A DNA stretch of 64,000 nt from positions 186,001 to 250,000 of the forward strand of contig NZ_KQ948459.1 of the NCBI RefSeq assembly GCF_001514115.1, in the 5' to 3' direction. Position 1 is the stretch's first letter, and every line of letters begins with the position of its first letter. The notes beneath the pieces are model-generated. The model had not been told where the DNA came from. It worked only from the letters and a program-made list of their open reading frames with translations, and searched no databases. This document shows positions 25,560 to 33,570 of the stretch, piece after piece. Source of the stretch: Streptomyces olivochromogenes. GTDB lineage: Bacteria > Actinomycetota > Actinomycetes > Streptomycetales > Streptomycetaceae. The position numbers and the translations under genes are program-made.

Positions 25560-25658
25560 AGCTACTCGCCGGTCCTACTGGTGAGTCCTACTCGTCGGTT
25601 ACGCAGCGTTGCCAAGGTCACAGTTCAAAGCGCTTGCTTAGTGGGCAGGAACTGGGTG

Positions 25659-25670
25659 TACTGGCGAGTA
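25659..25670. promoter_or_regulatory. Operator-like palindrome upstream of etfB
   Basis: TACTGGCGAGTA is an inverted repeat (TACT and AGTA) in the 219-bp region before etfB, next to an AT-rich stretch. Related TACTCGCC and TACTGGTGAG elements occur just after the flavin reductase stop. A TetR-type regulator of fatty-acid or electron-transfer genes is possible; this is a guess. Confidence 0.45.
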
Positions 25671-25778
25671 ATATTTCGTTCGGAGCGCGGGCCGCCCCGA
25701 CCGGGATCGGCCGCTTCAGGCGCCTATGCTGCCTGAAAGAAGGCAGCCCAGAAATGACGATGCAGTAGGAGAGCCGGC

Positions 25779-26564
25779 GTGAGCTTGAGGATCGTTGTCA
25801 CTGTGAAGTACGTGCCCGACGCCACTGGCGACCGGCACTTCGCCGATGACCTGACCGTGGACCGTGACGACGTGGACGGTCTGCTCTCGGAGCTCGACGA
25901 ATACGCGGTGGAGCAGGCGCTGCAGATCGCCGACGAAGCGGACGACGCCGAGATCACCGTGCTGACCGTCGGCCCCGAGGACGCCAAGGACGCGCTGCGC
26001 AAGGCGCTTTCCATGGGCGCGGACAAGGCCATCCACGTCGAGGACGACGACCTGCACGGCACCGACGCGATCGGTACGTCGCTGGTGCTCGCCAAGGCGA
26101 TCGAGAAGGCCGGCTACGACCTGGTCATCTCCGGCATGGCCTCGACCGACGGCACCGCCGGTATCGTCCCCGCCCTGCTGGCCGAGCGCCTGGGTGTCCC
26201 GCAGGTCACCCTGCTCTCCGAGGTCTCCGTCGAGGACGGCGTCGTCAAGGGCCGCCGTGACGGTGACAGCGCGTCCGAGCAGCTGGAGGCCTCCCTCCCG
26301 GCCGTCGTGTCGGTGACCGACCAGTCGGGTGAGGCGCGCTACCCCTCCTTCAAGGGCATCATGGCCGCCAAGAAGAAGCCGGTGGAGTCCTGGGACCTGG
26401 AGGACCTGGAGATCGAGGCGGACGAGGTCGGTCTCGAGGGCGCCTGGACCAAGGTCGACTCCGCGACCGAGCGCCCGGCGCGCACGGCCGGCACGATCGT
26501 CAAGGACGAGGGCGAGGGCGGCAAGCAGCTCGCCGAGTTCCTCGCGGGCCAGAAGTTCATCTAA
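25779..26564 (+). CDS. etfB: Electron transfer flavoprotein beta subunit
   Basis: A 261-residue ETF beta subunit, the small partner of EtfA in the soluble heterodimer that accepts electrons from acyl-CoA dehydrogenases. It begins MSLRIVVTVKYVPDATGDRHF and contains LDEYAVEQALQIADE and the family signature SGMASTDGTAGIVPALLAERLGVPQVT. The GTG start follows AGGAGAGCCGGC. It is 76 bp upstream of etfA, on the same strand. Confidence 0.95.
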   Translation: MSLRIVVTVKYVPDATGDRHFADDLTVDRDDVDGLLSELDEYAVEQALQIADEADDAEITVLTVGPEDAKDALRKALSMGADKAIHVEDDDLHGTDAIGTSLVLAKAIEKAGYDLVISGMASTDGTAGIVPALLAERLGVPQVTLLSEVSVEDGVVKGRRDGDSASEQLEASLPAVVSVTDQSGEARYPSFKGIMAAKKKPVESWDLEDLEIEADEVGLEGAWTKVDSATERPARTAGTIVKDEGEGGKQLAEFLAGQKFI

Positions 26565-26640
26565 AGGCCCGTTCGAGGCTCGCTGAACCTCCACTCGCTG
26601 ACCGCCCCTCATCTTTCGTAAGCAGGAGAGAAGAAGTCCC

Positions 26641-27603
26641 ATGGCTGAAGTTCTCGTCTACGTCGACCACGTGGACGGCGCCGTCCGCAAGCCCACCCTG
26701 GAGCTGCTGACGCTGGCCCGCCGCATCGGTGAGCCCGTCGCCGTCGCCCTCGGCTCCGGCGCCGAGGCCACCGCCCCCGCGCTCGCCGAGCACGGCGCGG
26801 TCAAGGTCCTCACGCACGACGCCGCCGAGTACGCCGACTACCTGGTCGTCCCGAAGGTGGACGCGCTCCAGGCCGCGTACGAGGCCGTCTCCCCGGCCGC
26901 CGTGCTCGTCCCGTCCTCCGCCGAGGGCAAGGAGATCGCGGCGCGTCTCGCGATCCGCATCGGCTCCGGCATCATCACGGACGCGACCGACCTGGAGGCC
27001 GGCGACGAGGGCCCGGTGGCCACGCAGTCCGCGTTCGCCGCCTCCTTCACCACCAAGTCCCGTGTCGCCAAGGGCACCCCGGTCATCACGGTCAAGCCGA
27101 ACTCGGCCGCCGTGGAGGCCGCCCCGGCCGCGGGCGCCGTCGAGGCCCTCGCGGTCTCCTTCTCCGAGAAGGCCACCGGCACCAAGGTCACCGCGCGTAC
27201 CCCGCGCGAGTCGACCGGCCGCCCCGAGCTGACCGAGGCCGCGATCGTGGTCTCCGGCGGCCGTGGCGTCAACGGCGCCGAGAACTTCTCGATCATCGAG
27301 AACCTGGCCGACTCGCTCGGTGCCGCCGTGGGTGCCTCGCGTGCCGCGGTCGACGCCGGCTGGTACCCGCACACCAACCAGGTCGGCCAGACCGGCAAGT
27401 CCGTCTCGCCGCAGCTGTACATCGCCTCCGGCATCTCCGGCGCGATCCAGCACCGCGCCGGTATGCAGACGTCGAAGACGATCGTGGCGATCAACAAGGA
27501 CGCCGAGGCGCCCATCTTCGACCTGGTCGACTACGGCGTGGTCGGCGACCTCTTCGAGGTCGTCCCGCAGCTCACCGAGGAGATCAAGACCCGCAAGGGC
27601 TGA
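26641..27603 (+). CDS. etfA: Electron transfer flavoprotein alpha subunit
   Basis: A 320-residue ETF alpha subunit that carries the FAD. The N-terminal half is Rossmann-like; the C-terminal FAD-binding domain shows GGRGVNGAENFSIIENLAD, GWYPHTNQVGQTGKSVSPQLY and SGISGAIQHRAGM. The ATG follows GGAGAG. It forms an operon with etfB and is closed by a strong hairpin immediately downstream. It donates electrons toward the respiratory chain in fatty-acid and amino-acid oxidation. Confidence 0.95.
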   Translation: MAEVLVYVDHVDGAVRKPTLELLTLARRIGEPVAVALGSGAEATAPALAEHGAVKVLTHDAAEYADYLVVPKVDALQAAYEAVSPAAVLVPSSAEGKEIAARLAIRIGSGIITDATDLEAGDEGPVATQSAFAASFTTKSRVAKGTPVITVKPNSAAVEAAPAAGAVEALAVSFSEKATGTKVTARTPRESTGRPELTEAAIVVSGGRGVNGAENFSIIENLADSLGAAVGASRAAVDAGWYPHTNQVGQTGKSVSPQLYIASGISGAIQHRAGMQTSKTIVAINKDAEAPIFDLVDYGVVGDLFEVVPQLTEEIKTRKG

Positions 27604-27625
27604 TCGATTCCGGCTCCGGCCGTAC

Positions 27626-27663
27626 GAGGCCCCCGTGACCGCCCGCGCGGTCACGGGGGCCTC
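27626..27663. terminator. Strong hairpin terminator after etfBA
   Basis: GAGGCCCCCGTGACCGC and GCGGTCACGGGGGCCTC are perfect 17-bp arms with a four-base loop, 22 bp after the etfA stop and just before the convergent EEP gene end. It probably serves both directions. Confidence 0.9.
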
Positions 27664-27665
27664 GC

Positions 27666-28556
27666 TCATGCCAGACTCAGCCAGGCCTGCACGGGCAGAT
27701 GGTCACTCGGGAACTGCCCGTCCACCGAGAAGGTGTTGACGGCCGCACGGTGCACACTCACCCCGGGGCCGACCAGGATCCAGTCGATACGGTCGCCGTC
27801 CGGCGTCAACGGCTGGTAGCCGTGGAAGGTCCCGTAGAGCGTGCCGCGCTCGGCCGCCGTGTCCCAGGTGTCGACGAGCCCGGCGCCCAGCATCGCTTCG
27901 TACGCCGGGTTCTGGTGGGCGACGGCATTGAAGTCGCCGGTCACGACGAGCGGCAGAGCGCGGTCGAAGCGCGCGATGCGTTCGGAGATCAGACGCGCGG
28001 CACGCATGCGCGCGTACTGACTCGCGTGGTCCAGATGGGTGTTGAGCACATAGAACTCCCGTGCGTCCCGCAGGTCGCGGAAGCGGACCCAGGTGACGAT
28101 GCGCGGGAAGGCGGCGCCCCAGGTGTTCGAGCCGATCAGCTCGGGGGTGTCGGAGAGCCAGAAACTGTCGTGCTCGACCGGTGCCAGCCGACGGGTGTCG
28201 AAGAAGATCGCCACCGCCTCGTCATGGCTGCCGCCCACGCGGCCCGTGCCGATCCAGTCGTAGTGCGGTCCGAGGTCGGAATCGATGTCACGCAGTTGCT
28301 GGTAGATGCCCTCCTGGGTGCCGATGACGTGGGGAGCCTCCCGGCGCAGCAGCTCGCGCATCACCGGGCGGCGCACGGCCCAGCTGTTGGGCTCGGCGGT
28401 GCTCGCGAAGCGCAGGTTGTACGTCATGACCTCCAGGCGGTGGCCGCCGCGCCGGCTGGCGGAGGCGGACGCCGTGGTGAGCAGGGGTATGGCGACCGCG
28501 GCGGCCACCACCGTCCGCAGACCCAGGCGTCGCGTCACTCTGAGGGCGTTCGACAT
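27666..28556 (-). CDS. Secreted endonuclease/exonuclease/phosphatase family hydrolase
   Basis: A 296-residue exported enzyme. A signal peptide (LGLRTVVAAAVAIPLLTTASASA) precedes the EEP fold. Catalytic motifs are MTYNLRF, GTQEG (Mg-binding Glu), NTHLDH, TGDFNA and SDHLPV. Members cleave phosphodiesters in nucleic acids, sphingomyelin or inositol phosphates; the substrate here is not clear. I chose the ATG of MSNALRV, preceded by GGAGGGGATCACAC, over a start 37 codons upstream. Confidence 0.88.
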   Translation of the reverse strand: MSNALRVTRRLGLRTVVAAAVAIPLLTTASASASRRGGHRLEVMTYNLRFASTAEPNSWAVRRPVMRELLRREAPHVIGTQEGIYQQLRDIDSDLGPHYDWIGTGRVGGSHDEAVAIFFDTRRLAPVEHDSFWLSDTPELIGSNTWGAAFPRIVTWVRFRDLRDAREFYVLNTHLDHASQYARMRAARLISERIARFDRALPLVVTGDFNAVAHQNPAYEAMLGAGLVDTWDTAAERGTLYGTFHGYQPLTPDGDRIDWILVGPGVSVHRAAVNTFSVDGQFPSDHLPVQAWLSLA

Positions 28557-28707
28557 GTGTGATCCCCTCCCCTCGGGGCCAGCATGAGGGGTGTGCCCCG
28601 CGACGCGAAAGAAGGCGTGGGACAGGAGTGCACATGACGGACCACGCCGTGGACAGGTGTTGACCATCAGGAAGGGCCATGGATAACTTCGCTCTACGGA
28701 TTGTTGA

Positions 28708-28722
28708 TTCCGTGGAGCGGAA
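28708..28722. promoter_or_regulatory. 15-bp inverted repeat upstream of DUF6986
   Basis: TTCCG-TGGAG-CGGAA has perfect 5-bp arms, 16 bp upstream of the DUF6986 start. Position and symmetry suit a repressor site, such as an IclR- or GntR-type regulator. No matching regulator gene adjoins it. Confidence 0.5.
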
Positions 28723-28738
28723 AACTGGAGGGTGTGGG

Positions 28739-30043
28739 ATGGGTCAGGGCCAGCAGGAGAACGTGGCGACGAGCCTCGCGGGCGCCGTCAGCGAGGAGAT
28801 CAGCGCCTCCCTCGCCCCGGTCGACGCGGAACTGGCGCGGCGTTACCCCGGAGACCCCGGCACCCGGCAGCCCGTCCACACCGTGTACGTCCCCGGCGAC
28901 GTGTTCGCCGCCGACACCATCCGCTCCTGGGGCGACCGGGCCCTCGCCGCCCTCGACGAGCACGCCCCCGACGCGGCGTCCTTCGCCGCCGTCCTCGGCC
29001 TCACCGACGACCTCGCCGAACCCGTGTACGACCGCGTACGAGCCAAGCTGGAGCGCGAGCCCATCGAGGACCTGCGGGTCGACTTCGAGGACGGCTACGG
29101 CCCGCGCCCGGACGCCGAGGAGGACGAGGCGGCGGCCCGCGCGGCGCGCCTGATCGCCGAGGCGTACGAGAACGGCACGGCGGCCCCGTACATGGGCATC
29201 CGCATGAAGTGCATGGAGGCGCCGGTACGGGACCGGGGCATCCGCACGCTCGACATCTTCCTGACGGGTCTGATGGAGTCGGGAGGTCTGCCCGCGGGGC
29301 TCGTGCTGACGCTGCCCAAGGTGACGTACGCCGAGCAGGTCACCGCGATGGTCCGGCTCCTGGAGGAGTTCGAGAAGGCGCGCGGCCTGGAGCCCGGCCG
29401 CATCGGCTTCGAGATCCAGATCGAGACCAGCCAGTCCATCCTCGCGACCGACGGCACCGCGACCGTCGCCCGGATGATCCAGGCCGCCGAGGGCCGCGCC
29501 ACCGGACTGCACTACGGCACCTTCGACTACAGCGCCTGCCTCGGCGTCAGCGCCGCCTACCAGGCCAGCGACCATCCGGCCGCCGACCACGCCAAGGCGA
29601 TCATGCAGGTCGCGGCGGCCGGCACCGGCGTACGCGTCTCGGACGGCTCCACCAACGTGCTGCCGATCGGCCCCACCGAGAAGGTCCACGACGCCTGGCG
29701 CCTCCACTACGGCCTCACCCGCCGCGCCCTGGCCCGTGCCTACTACCAGGGCTGGGACATGCACCCCGGCCACATCCCGACCCGCTACGCCGCCGTCTTC
29801 GCCTTCTACCGCGAGGGCTTCGAACAGGCGGCCGCCCGCCTCTCCCGCTACGCCAACCACACCGACGGCGACGTCATGGACGAGCCCGCCACCGCCAAGG
29901 CCCTCAGCGGCTACCTCCTGCGCGGCCTGGACTGCGGTGCCCTCGACATCGCGGAGGTGGCGAGGGTGACCGGCCTGACGAGGGCCGACCTGGAAGGATT
30001 TGCGGTGCCGAGGCGCGGCGACCTGACCGTCTCTGCGAAGTAG
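28739..30043 (+). CDS. DUF6986 (HpcH/HpaI aldolase-like) protein
   Basis: A 434-residue protein of the DUF6986 family, related to HpcH/HpaI-type aldolases and citrate-lyase beta chains. Aldolase-type features are LRVDFEDGYGPRPD (acidic metal-binding stretch), IGFEIQIETSQSIL and GLHYGTFDYSACLG. It would make or break a C-C bond of a 2-oxo acid, with Mg2+. The ATG of MGQGQQEN follows GGAGGGTGTGGG; an ATG 20 codons earlier lacks a site. Substrate unknown. Confidence 0.75.
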   Translation: MGQGQQENVATSLAGAVSEEISASLAPVDAELARRYPGDPGTRQPVHTVYVPGDVFAADTIRSWGDRALAALDEHAPDAASFAAVLGLTDDLAEPVYDRVRAKLEREPIEDLRVDFEDGYGPRPDAEEDEAAARAARLIAEAYENGTAAPYMGIRMKCMEAPVRDRGIRTLDIFLTGLMESGGLPAGLVLTLPKVTYAEQVTAMVRLLEEFEKARGLEPGRIGFEIQIETSQSILATDGTATVARMIQAAEGRATGLHYGTFDYSACLGVSAAYQASDHPAADHAKAIMQVAAAGTGVRVSDGSTNVLPIGPTEKVHDAWRLHYGLTRRALARAYYQGWDMHPGHIPTRYAAVFAFYREGFEQAAARLSRYANHTDGDVMDEPATAKALSGYLLRGLDCGALDIAEVARVTGLTRADLEGFAVPRRGDLTVSAK

Positions 30044-30044
30044 A

Positions 30045-30062
30045 GCGCCCCGAAAGGGGCGC
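30045..30062. terminator. GAAA-loop hairpin after DUF6986, in a dispersed repeat
   Basis: GCGCCCC-GAAA-GGGGCGC directly follows the DUF6986 stop. The sequence to about 30115, with the inverted TGCGGCTCCGCCGC, closely resembles a repeat that I recall from many streptomycete intergenic regions. It is a likely terminator. Confidence 0.75.
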
Positions 30063-30138
30063 GGGGCTGTGACACTGTGCGGCTCCGCCGCGTGGGCGCG
30101 ACCAGCCGCATTGGGCCCGCACTGTGACGACGGACCGC

Positions 30139-30885
30139 CTACGCGTACCTCTCAAGCCCGGAAGCAATGGTGAGCCCCTCCGAGGCGAACAGCCGGGTCC
30201 CCCGTGCGCAGAGCGCGGCGTCGCCACGCGCCCGCGCGCAGAAATCCTCCGGCGTCTCCCCGAACAGCTCCCGCAGCCGCTCCGACCCGGCGAGCAGTGA
30301 GGCGAGCAGCGGGCGCTCGCCGGGGTGCAGGCGAGGTGTCCCGGAGCCGTTGTGGAGAACCCCGCGGCGGTTGACGTACACATGGGCACCGGGCAGGAGC
30401 TCACCGGAGTCCAACACGATCCGCACCTCGGAGGCGGACAGCCACGCCCGGCCGTACGCCCCCTCGGCCACCGCGACGCCCTCACTCGCGTCCACCACCG
30501 CGAGCTGCGCCGCGTCCAGCCACGTGAGGAACAACTCGCCGACGGCGCCCGGCGCGTGGAACGGCGACGCGGACACGTACCCCATCGGACTCACATGGGC
30601 CGAGACGCCGACCCCGAGGCCGAAGACCCGCGTCTTCACCATCGGGATCGTGCCCGACACCCCGGACCGCGCCATCTTGTGCCGGAGTTGGGCCGGGCAG
30701 GCGTTGGAGCCGACCGCCAGGACCGGGACGCGGTCCTCGTACACCCCGCGCGTGAGCGGCAACAGCCGGTCCCCGTCGAGGAGTACGGACTCCTCGGGCC
30801 GGGCGCCCGGGTAGCTCAGCGGGTGCTCGCGGGGCGCCTCGGCGAGGCCGAGCGCTTCGAGAGTGCGCGGGTCCGGCTCGGCCAC
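30139..30885 (-). CDS. Conserved hypothetical protein, coupled to LacI
   Basis: A 248-residue soluble protein I do not recognise with certainty. A conserved-looking patch is VLAVGSNACPAQLRHKMA near residue 55, with a GSN-type loop reminiscent of gamma-glutamylcyclotransferase-like folds. The rest has many small residues and no membrane helix. The GTG start is 3 bp after the LacI stop codon, so it is almost certainly translated with LacI. Its place suggests it serves the sugar regulon or is a conserved passenger. Confidence 0.6.
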   Translation of the reverse strand: MAEPDPRTLEALGLAEAPREHPLSYPGARPEESVLLDGDRLLPLTRGVYEDRVPVLAVGSNACPAQLRHKMARSGVSGTIPMVKTRVFGLGVGVSAHVSPMGYVSASPFHAPGAVGELFLTWLDAAQLAVVDASEGVAVAEGAYGRAWLSASEVRIVLDSGELLPGAHVYVNRRGVLHNGSGTPRLHPGERPLLASLLAGSERLRELFGETPEDFCARARGDAALCARGTRLFASEGLTIASGLERYA

Positions 30886-30888
30886 GGC

Positions 30889-31926
30889 TCAGTCCGCGGG
30901 CGGCAGTTCGCCCGAGCCGCGGGTGATCAGACGGGTCGGGAGTTCGATGCGTTCCGGGGTGATGAGGGTGCCCTCCAGCTGGCGGAAGAGGCGTTCGGCG
31001 GCGGTGCGGCCGAGGGTGGCGGCGTCCTGGGCGACGACGGTGACGCCGGGCTCGAGGAGGTCGGCGAGCTCGATGTCGTCGAAGCCGACGAGGGCGACGG
31101 GCCGACCGCGCTCGGCGATGACACGGACGACCGTGACGGTGACGCGGTTGTTGCCGGCGAAGACCGCGGTGACGGGGGAGGGGCCGGACAGCATGTCCTC
31201 GGCCGCCTTCCGCACCCGCTGCGGGTCGGTGACGCCCAGGGACATCCAGTCGTCCTCGACGGGTATGCCCGCGTCCTCCATGGCCGCCCGGTAGCCGCGC
31301 AGCCGCTCGGCGGCGGTGTGGATACGCGGCATGTCGCCGATGAAGCCGATCCGGCGGTGGCCGTGGGCGATCAGGTGGGCGACGCCGTCGCGGGCCCCGC
31401 CGAAGCTGTCGGACAGCACCACGTCGGCGTCGATCTGTCCCGCCGGGCGGTCCACGAACACCGTGGCGACGCCCGCCTTGATCTCGGGCTCCAGATAGCG
31501 GTGGTCGTCCCCGGCCGGGATGATCACCAGCCCGTCCACGCGGCGTGCGCACAGGGCGAGGACCAGTTCCTGTTCGCGGTCGGGGTCCTCGGCGCTGGAG
31601 CCGTTGATGAGCAGCGCGCCGTGGGCGCGGGCCACCTCCTCGACCGCGCGGCTCAGGGGGCCGTAGAAGGGGTCGGCGAGGTCCTCCAGGACGAGGCCGA
31701 TGCTCGCGGTGCGGCCTTTGCGCAGCACCCGGGCGCTGTCGTTGCGGCGGAAGCCCAGCGCGTCGATGGCCTCCTGGACGCGGCGCTCGGTGTCCGGAGT
31801 GACTCCGGGCTCACCGTTGACGACCCGCGAGACCGTCTTGAGGCCCACCCCGGCTCGTGCCGCCACGTCCTTCATGGTCGGACGGTTGCCGTAGCGGTTC
31901 TCGGATCGGCGGGCGGTCTCTGCCAC
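30889..31926 (-). CDS. LacI-family transcriptional regulator
   Basis: A 345-residue sugar-responsive repressor. The N-terminal helix-turn-helix is TMKDVAARAGVGLKTVSRVV with hinge VTPDTERRVQEAIDALGFRRN. The rest is the periplasmic-binding-like effector domain (SIGLVLEDLADPFYG, VALVGFDDIELADLL). I chose the GTG giving VAETARRSENRYG. It diverges from a ROK kinase across a 247-bp region with a perfect palindrome, its likely operator. The neighbouring sugar genes are the obvious regulon. Confidence 0.9.
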   Translation of the reverse strand: MAETARRSENRYGNRPTMKDVAARAGVGLKTVSRVVNGEPGVTPDTERRVQEAIDALGFRRNDSARVLRKGRTASIGLVLEDLADPFYGPLSRAVEEVARAHGALLINGSSAEDPDREQELVLALCARRVDGLVIIPAGDDHRYLEPEIKAGVATVFVDRPAGQIDADVVLSDSFGGARDGVAHLIAHGHRRIGFIGDMPRIHTAAERLRGYRAAMEDAGIPVEDDWMSLGVTDPQRVRKAAEDMLSGPSPVTAVFAGNNRVTVTVVRVIAERGRPVALVGFDDIELADLLEPGVTVVAQDAATLGRTAAERLFRQLEGTLITPERIELPTRLITRGSGELPPAD

Positions 31927-32062
31927 GATGCGCTGTCCTGTCCTGTCGTCCACGGTTCCCGTCGTCCACGCGGCGGTCCCTGTCGGCCACGGGTCCTGTT
32001 GTCCACGGGGGTGCGTCGGTCCATGGGGTTGTATGAGGATGTGGCGTCGAGCATAGAGCCTG

Positions 32063-32074
32063 GACAACGTTGTC
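32063..32074. promoter_or_regulatory. LacI-type operator between lacI-like and ROK genes
   Basis: GACAACGTTGTC is a perfect 12-bp palindrome with central CG, the hallmark of LacI-family sites. It sits in the shared divergent region, 99 bp before the ROK start. It could control both directions. Confidence 0.75.
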
Positions 32075-32173
32075 AGATGCGGGAGACACTGTCCACCGCA
32101 TTCTCCGGCCTGCGCCCCCCATCGCGAGACCGGTCTGCCCCTTTCGCCAGGTTCACCGGGAGAACTGACACTG

Positions 32174-33133
32174 ATGCACACCGACCTCGTGGCCGCGCTC
32201 GACATCGGCGGCACCAAGATCGCCGGAGCGCTGGTGGACGGCCGCGGCCGCATTCTTCTGCGCGCGCAGCGCGCGACGCCCGCGCAGGAGGACGGCGACA
32301 CCGTGATGGGGGCCGTCGAGGAGGTGCTCGGCGAGCTGACCGGGTCACCGCTGTGGAACCGGGCGGGAACCGTCGGCATCGGCAGCGCGGGGCCGGTGGA
32401 CGCCTCCGCGGGCACGGTGAGCCCGGTGAACGTGGCCGGCTGGCGCGACTACCCGCTCGTCGAGCGGGTCCGCGCGGCGACCGGGGGCCTGCCGGTCGAG
32501 CTGATCGGCGACGGGGTGGCCATCACGGCCGCCGAGCACTGGCAGGGTGCGGCGCGCGGCCATGACAACGCCCTGTGCATGGTGGTCTCGACGGGTGTCG
32601 GGGGCGGGCTGGTCCTGAACGGTCAGCTCCACCCCGGTCCCACGGGCAACGCGGGCCACATCGGGCACATCAGCGTGGACCTCGACGGTGACGCCTGCCC
32701 GTGCGGTTCGCGCGGCTGCGTGGAGCGCATCGCGAGCGGCCCGAACATCGCGCGGCGGGCGCTGGAGAGCGGCTGGCGGCCGGGGCCCGACGGTGACACC
32801 TCGGCCGCCGCGGTGGCCGCCGCCGCGCGCGAGGGCGACCCGGTGGCGGTGGCCTCGTTCGAACGCGCGGCGAAGGCGCTGGCGGCGGGCATCGCGGCGA
32901 CCGCGACCCTCGTCGAGATCGACATCGCCGTCATCGGCGGGGGCGTGGGCAAGGCCGGGGACGTGCTCTTCGCGCCGCTCCGCAAGGCGCTGGCCGACTA
33001 CGCCACCCTGTCCTTCGTGCGGCGGCTGACCGTGGCGCCCGCACTGATGGGCACGGACGCCGGTCTTGTCGGCGCGGCGGCGGCCGCGCTCAGCAGGCAG
33101 CCGAGCAGCACCGCGGAGCGGGTCGCGGGCTGA
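32174..33133 (+). CDS. ROK-family sugar kinase (glucokinase-like)
   Basis: A 319-residue sugar kinase, not a ROK repressor, since there is no DNA-binding domain. ATP motif ALDIGGTKIAGALVDG is at the N-terminus, and the zinc-type ROK motif CPCGSRGCVERIASG is near residue 175, next to GHIGHISVDLDGD. It phosphorylates glucose or a related hexose. The ATG lies after CACCGGGAGAACTGACACTG. Divergent from LacI and probably repressed by it; it fits the sugar importer and galactosidase next door. Confidence 0.9.
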   Translation: MHTDLVAALDIGGTKIAGALVDGRGRILLRAQRATPAQEDGDTVMGAVEEVLGELTGSPLWNRAGTVGIGSAGPVDASAGTVSPVNVAGWRDYPLVERVRAATGGLPVELIGDGVAITAAEHWQGAARGHDNALCMVVSTGVGGGLVLNGQLHPGPTGNAGHIGHISVDLDGDACPCGSRGCVERIASGPNIARRALESGWRPGPDGDTSAAAVAAAAREGDPVAVASFERAAKALAAGIAATATLVEIDIAVIGGGVGKAGDVLFAPLRKALADYATLSFVRRLTVAPALMGTDAGLVGAAAAALSRQPSSTAERVAG

Positions 33134-33325
33134 GCGCCGCGCCGAGCCGCGGCTGATCGGCCGGGGCCCGGGATGGCCCGCCGGGTCGGGGGCCGCCGGC
33201 CCCACCCGGGTCGGCGGACTGCTGAGCGCGGCCGCCGCCGCGGTTCGCGGGTCAGGGCCGGGTGCGCCGACCAGTGGTGCGGGTGATCCACCGGGGGCGA
33301 TGGGGGTGTCGGGGGGTGAGTGGAA

Positions 33326-33353
33326 CCCGGTCGCGGCTCGAGCCGTGACCGGG
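33326..33353. terminator. 28-nt near-perfect palindrome
   Basis: CCCGGTCGCGGCTC and GAGCCGTGACCGGG face each other with one mismatch. It lies 190 bp after the ROK gene and could terminate its transcript or be a protein-binding palindrome. Confidence 0.45.
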
Positions 33354-33535
33354 CCTGCGGTCCGGGACCGACGGCGCCTGCGAGGAGCCTGCTCGGGCCG
33401 ATTTCCCCGGGCGCGGTCGGCTCGACCCCGGTCGTGCCGAGCACGTCGGTCGCCGGCGGAGTGTCCGGGGCGGGGTGCCGGCGTGGGGCGGCCCGACGGC
33501 CGACAGGGGCCGATCGGCCGGGTTTCCACCCGCTG

Positions 33536-33562
33536 CCGAGCCGCAGGAGGCCCCCGGCTCGG
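33536..33562 (-). terminator. Hairpin after the alpha-galactosidase gene
   Basis: CCGAGCC and GGCTCGG are perfect arms around a 13-base loop, 9 bp beyond the galactosidase stop. A short GC-type terminator. Confidence 0.6.
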
Positions 33563-33570
33563 CGCATTGC

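Larger units (their letters stand above)
33134..33570. other. 437-bp intergenic region after the ROK gene
   Basis: Very GC-rich, no convincing gene. It contains two hairpins listed separately, one for each of the convergent ROK and alpha-galactosidase genes. Open frames here lack ribosome sites and domains. Confidence 0.6.

Noticed and set aside
30063..30138. Small RNA gene after DUF6986
   Set aside because: The sequence looks like a common dispersed streptomycete repeat with terminator; no promoter seen.
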